Positions 63,770 to 64,000 of a stretch of DNA of 64,000 nucleotides are shown piece by piece (the stretch's first letter is position 1; each line of letters starts with the position of its first letter). Under the pieces are notes generated by a model. That model worked only from the letters and a program-made list of their open reading frames with translations, ran no database searches and was not told the DNA's origin. The position numbers and the translations under genes were made by a program. This DNA is from Alteribacter natronophilus (GTDB taxonomy: Bacteria; Bacillota; Bacilli; Bacillales; Salisediminibacteriaceae). The DNA lies in assembly GCF_006007885.1 (NCBI RefSeq), contig NZ_VCRO01000003.1, positions 523,356-587,355 of the forward strand, given 5' to 3'.

Positions 63770-63845
63770 TGGTGGAGCCTAGCGGGATCGAACCGCTGAC
63801 CTCCTGCGTGCAAAGCAGGCGCTCTCCCAGCTGAGCTAAGGCCCC
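63770..63845 (-). tRNA. tRNA-Ala(TGC)
   Basis: 76 bases with CCA; starts GGGGCCTT, anticodon TGC in CCTGCTTTGCACGCAGG, T-loop GGTTCGATC. First tRNA after 5S rRNA. Between them GTACACC and GGTGTAC form a small hairpin. Confidence 0.97.
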
Positions 63846-63902
63846 TTGTCATAGAAATATCTTTGTACACCTTTCGGTGTACAGGGAAAAGTAAAAATAT
63901 CT

Positions 63903-64000
<98 letters not shown>

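Overview
The window reads as chromosomal DNA from a spore-forming, probably salt- and alkali-adapted member of the Bacillaceae. Ribosome-binding sites are strong (AAAGGAGG type), TTG and GTG starts are common, and promoters are of the SigA type. There are S-box SAM riboswitches and a YheC/D-type spore-coat gene. A block matches the Bacillus subtilis alaR-alaT-yugI-yuzA-yugJ-pgi-yugN-yugO neighbourhood from memory. Secreted lipoproteins carry very acidic segments, which suggests a saline habitat. The organism assignment is inference; no 16S gene is in view.

Layout. 1-2.8 kb: metX and the truncated metY, controlled by three S-box riboswitches in series; the most upstream one has its own promoter but no gene before the next unit. 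2.85-3.4 kb: dispersed GC-rich repeats. 3.4-7 kb: the fruRKA fructose PTS operon. 7.2-15.7 kb: single genes (YitT-type membrane protein, CstR-like repressor, small acidic lipoprotein, DedA-type protein, spore-coat ATP-grasp protein, sugar-dehydrogenase-like lipoprotein, YfmJ-type oxidoreductase). 16-20 kb: a histidine-kinase remnant and a MoxR/DUF58/DUF4129 operon. 20.3-23.4 kb: the glyoxylate shunt (aceB-aceA) headed by a 53-residue four-CxxC protein. 23.7-28.5 kb: a GltS-type glutamate carrier, a P1 peptidase with a D-amino-acid transaminase, and a sugar-nucleotide epimerase. 28.5-32 kb: cydDC. 32.6-38.4 kb: a five-gene peptide ABC importer. 38.9-42.5 kb: small stress-type proteins, then thrC-thrB preceded by the decayed remains of hom. 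42.9-52.4 kb: tRNA-Ala and the yug/ala block. 53.5-57 kb: fixABCX. 57.2-61.7 kb: DUF3006 protein, a triple NlpC/P60-like protein, a lipoprotein and gapN. 62.4-64 kb: fourteen tRNA genes and the 3' part of 5S rRNA, the distal end of an rrn operon read on the minus strand.

Themes. Sulfur and amino-acid supply are prominent: metX and metY both need homoserine, thrB and thrC use the same precursor, and the local hom copy is dead, so homoserine must be made from another locus. Carbon flow is represented by fructose uptake, the glyoxylate bypass, pgi and gapN. Electron-transfer genes are cydDC (no cydAB in view) and fixABCX. A short mobile-element family with terminal inverted repeats and 7-9 bp target duplications is scattered through the intergenic gaps, along with two unrelated tandem-repeat arrays (51 bp and 21 bp periods).

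Most noteworthy: the serial S-boxes at metXY; the unlisted Cys-rich mini-protein heading the glyoxylate operon; the hom relic; the NlpC/P60 protein whose outer two domains have lost their catalytic residues; and the modular mobile-element family.
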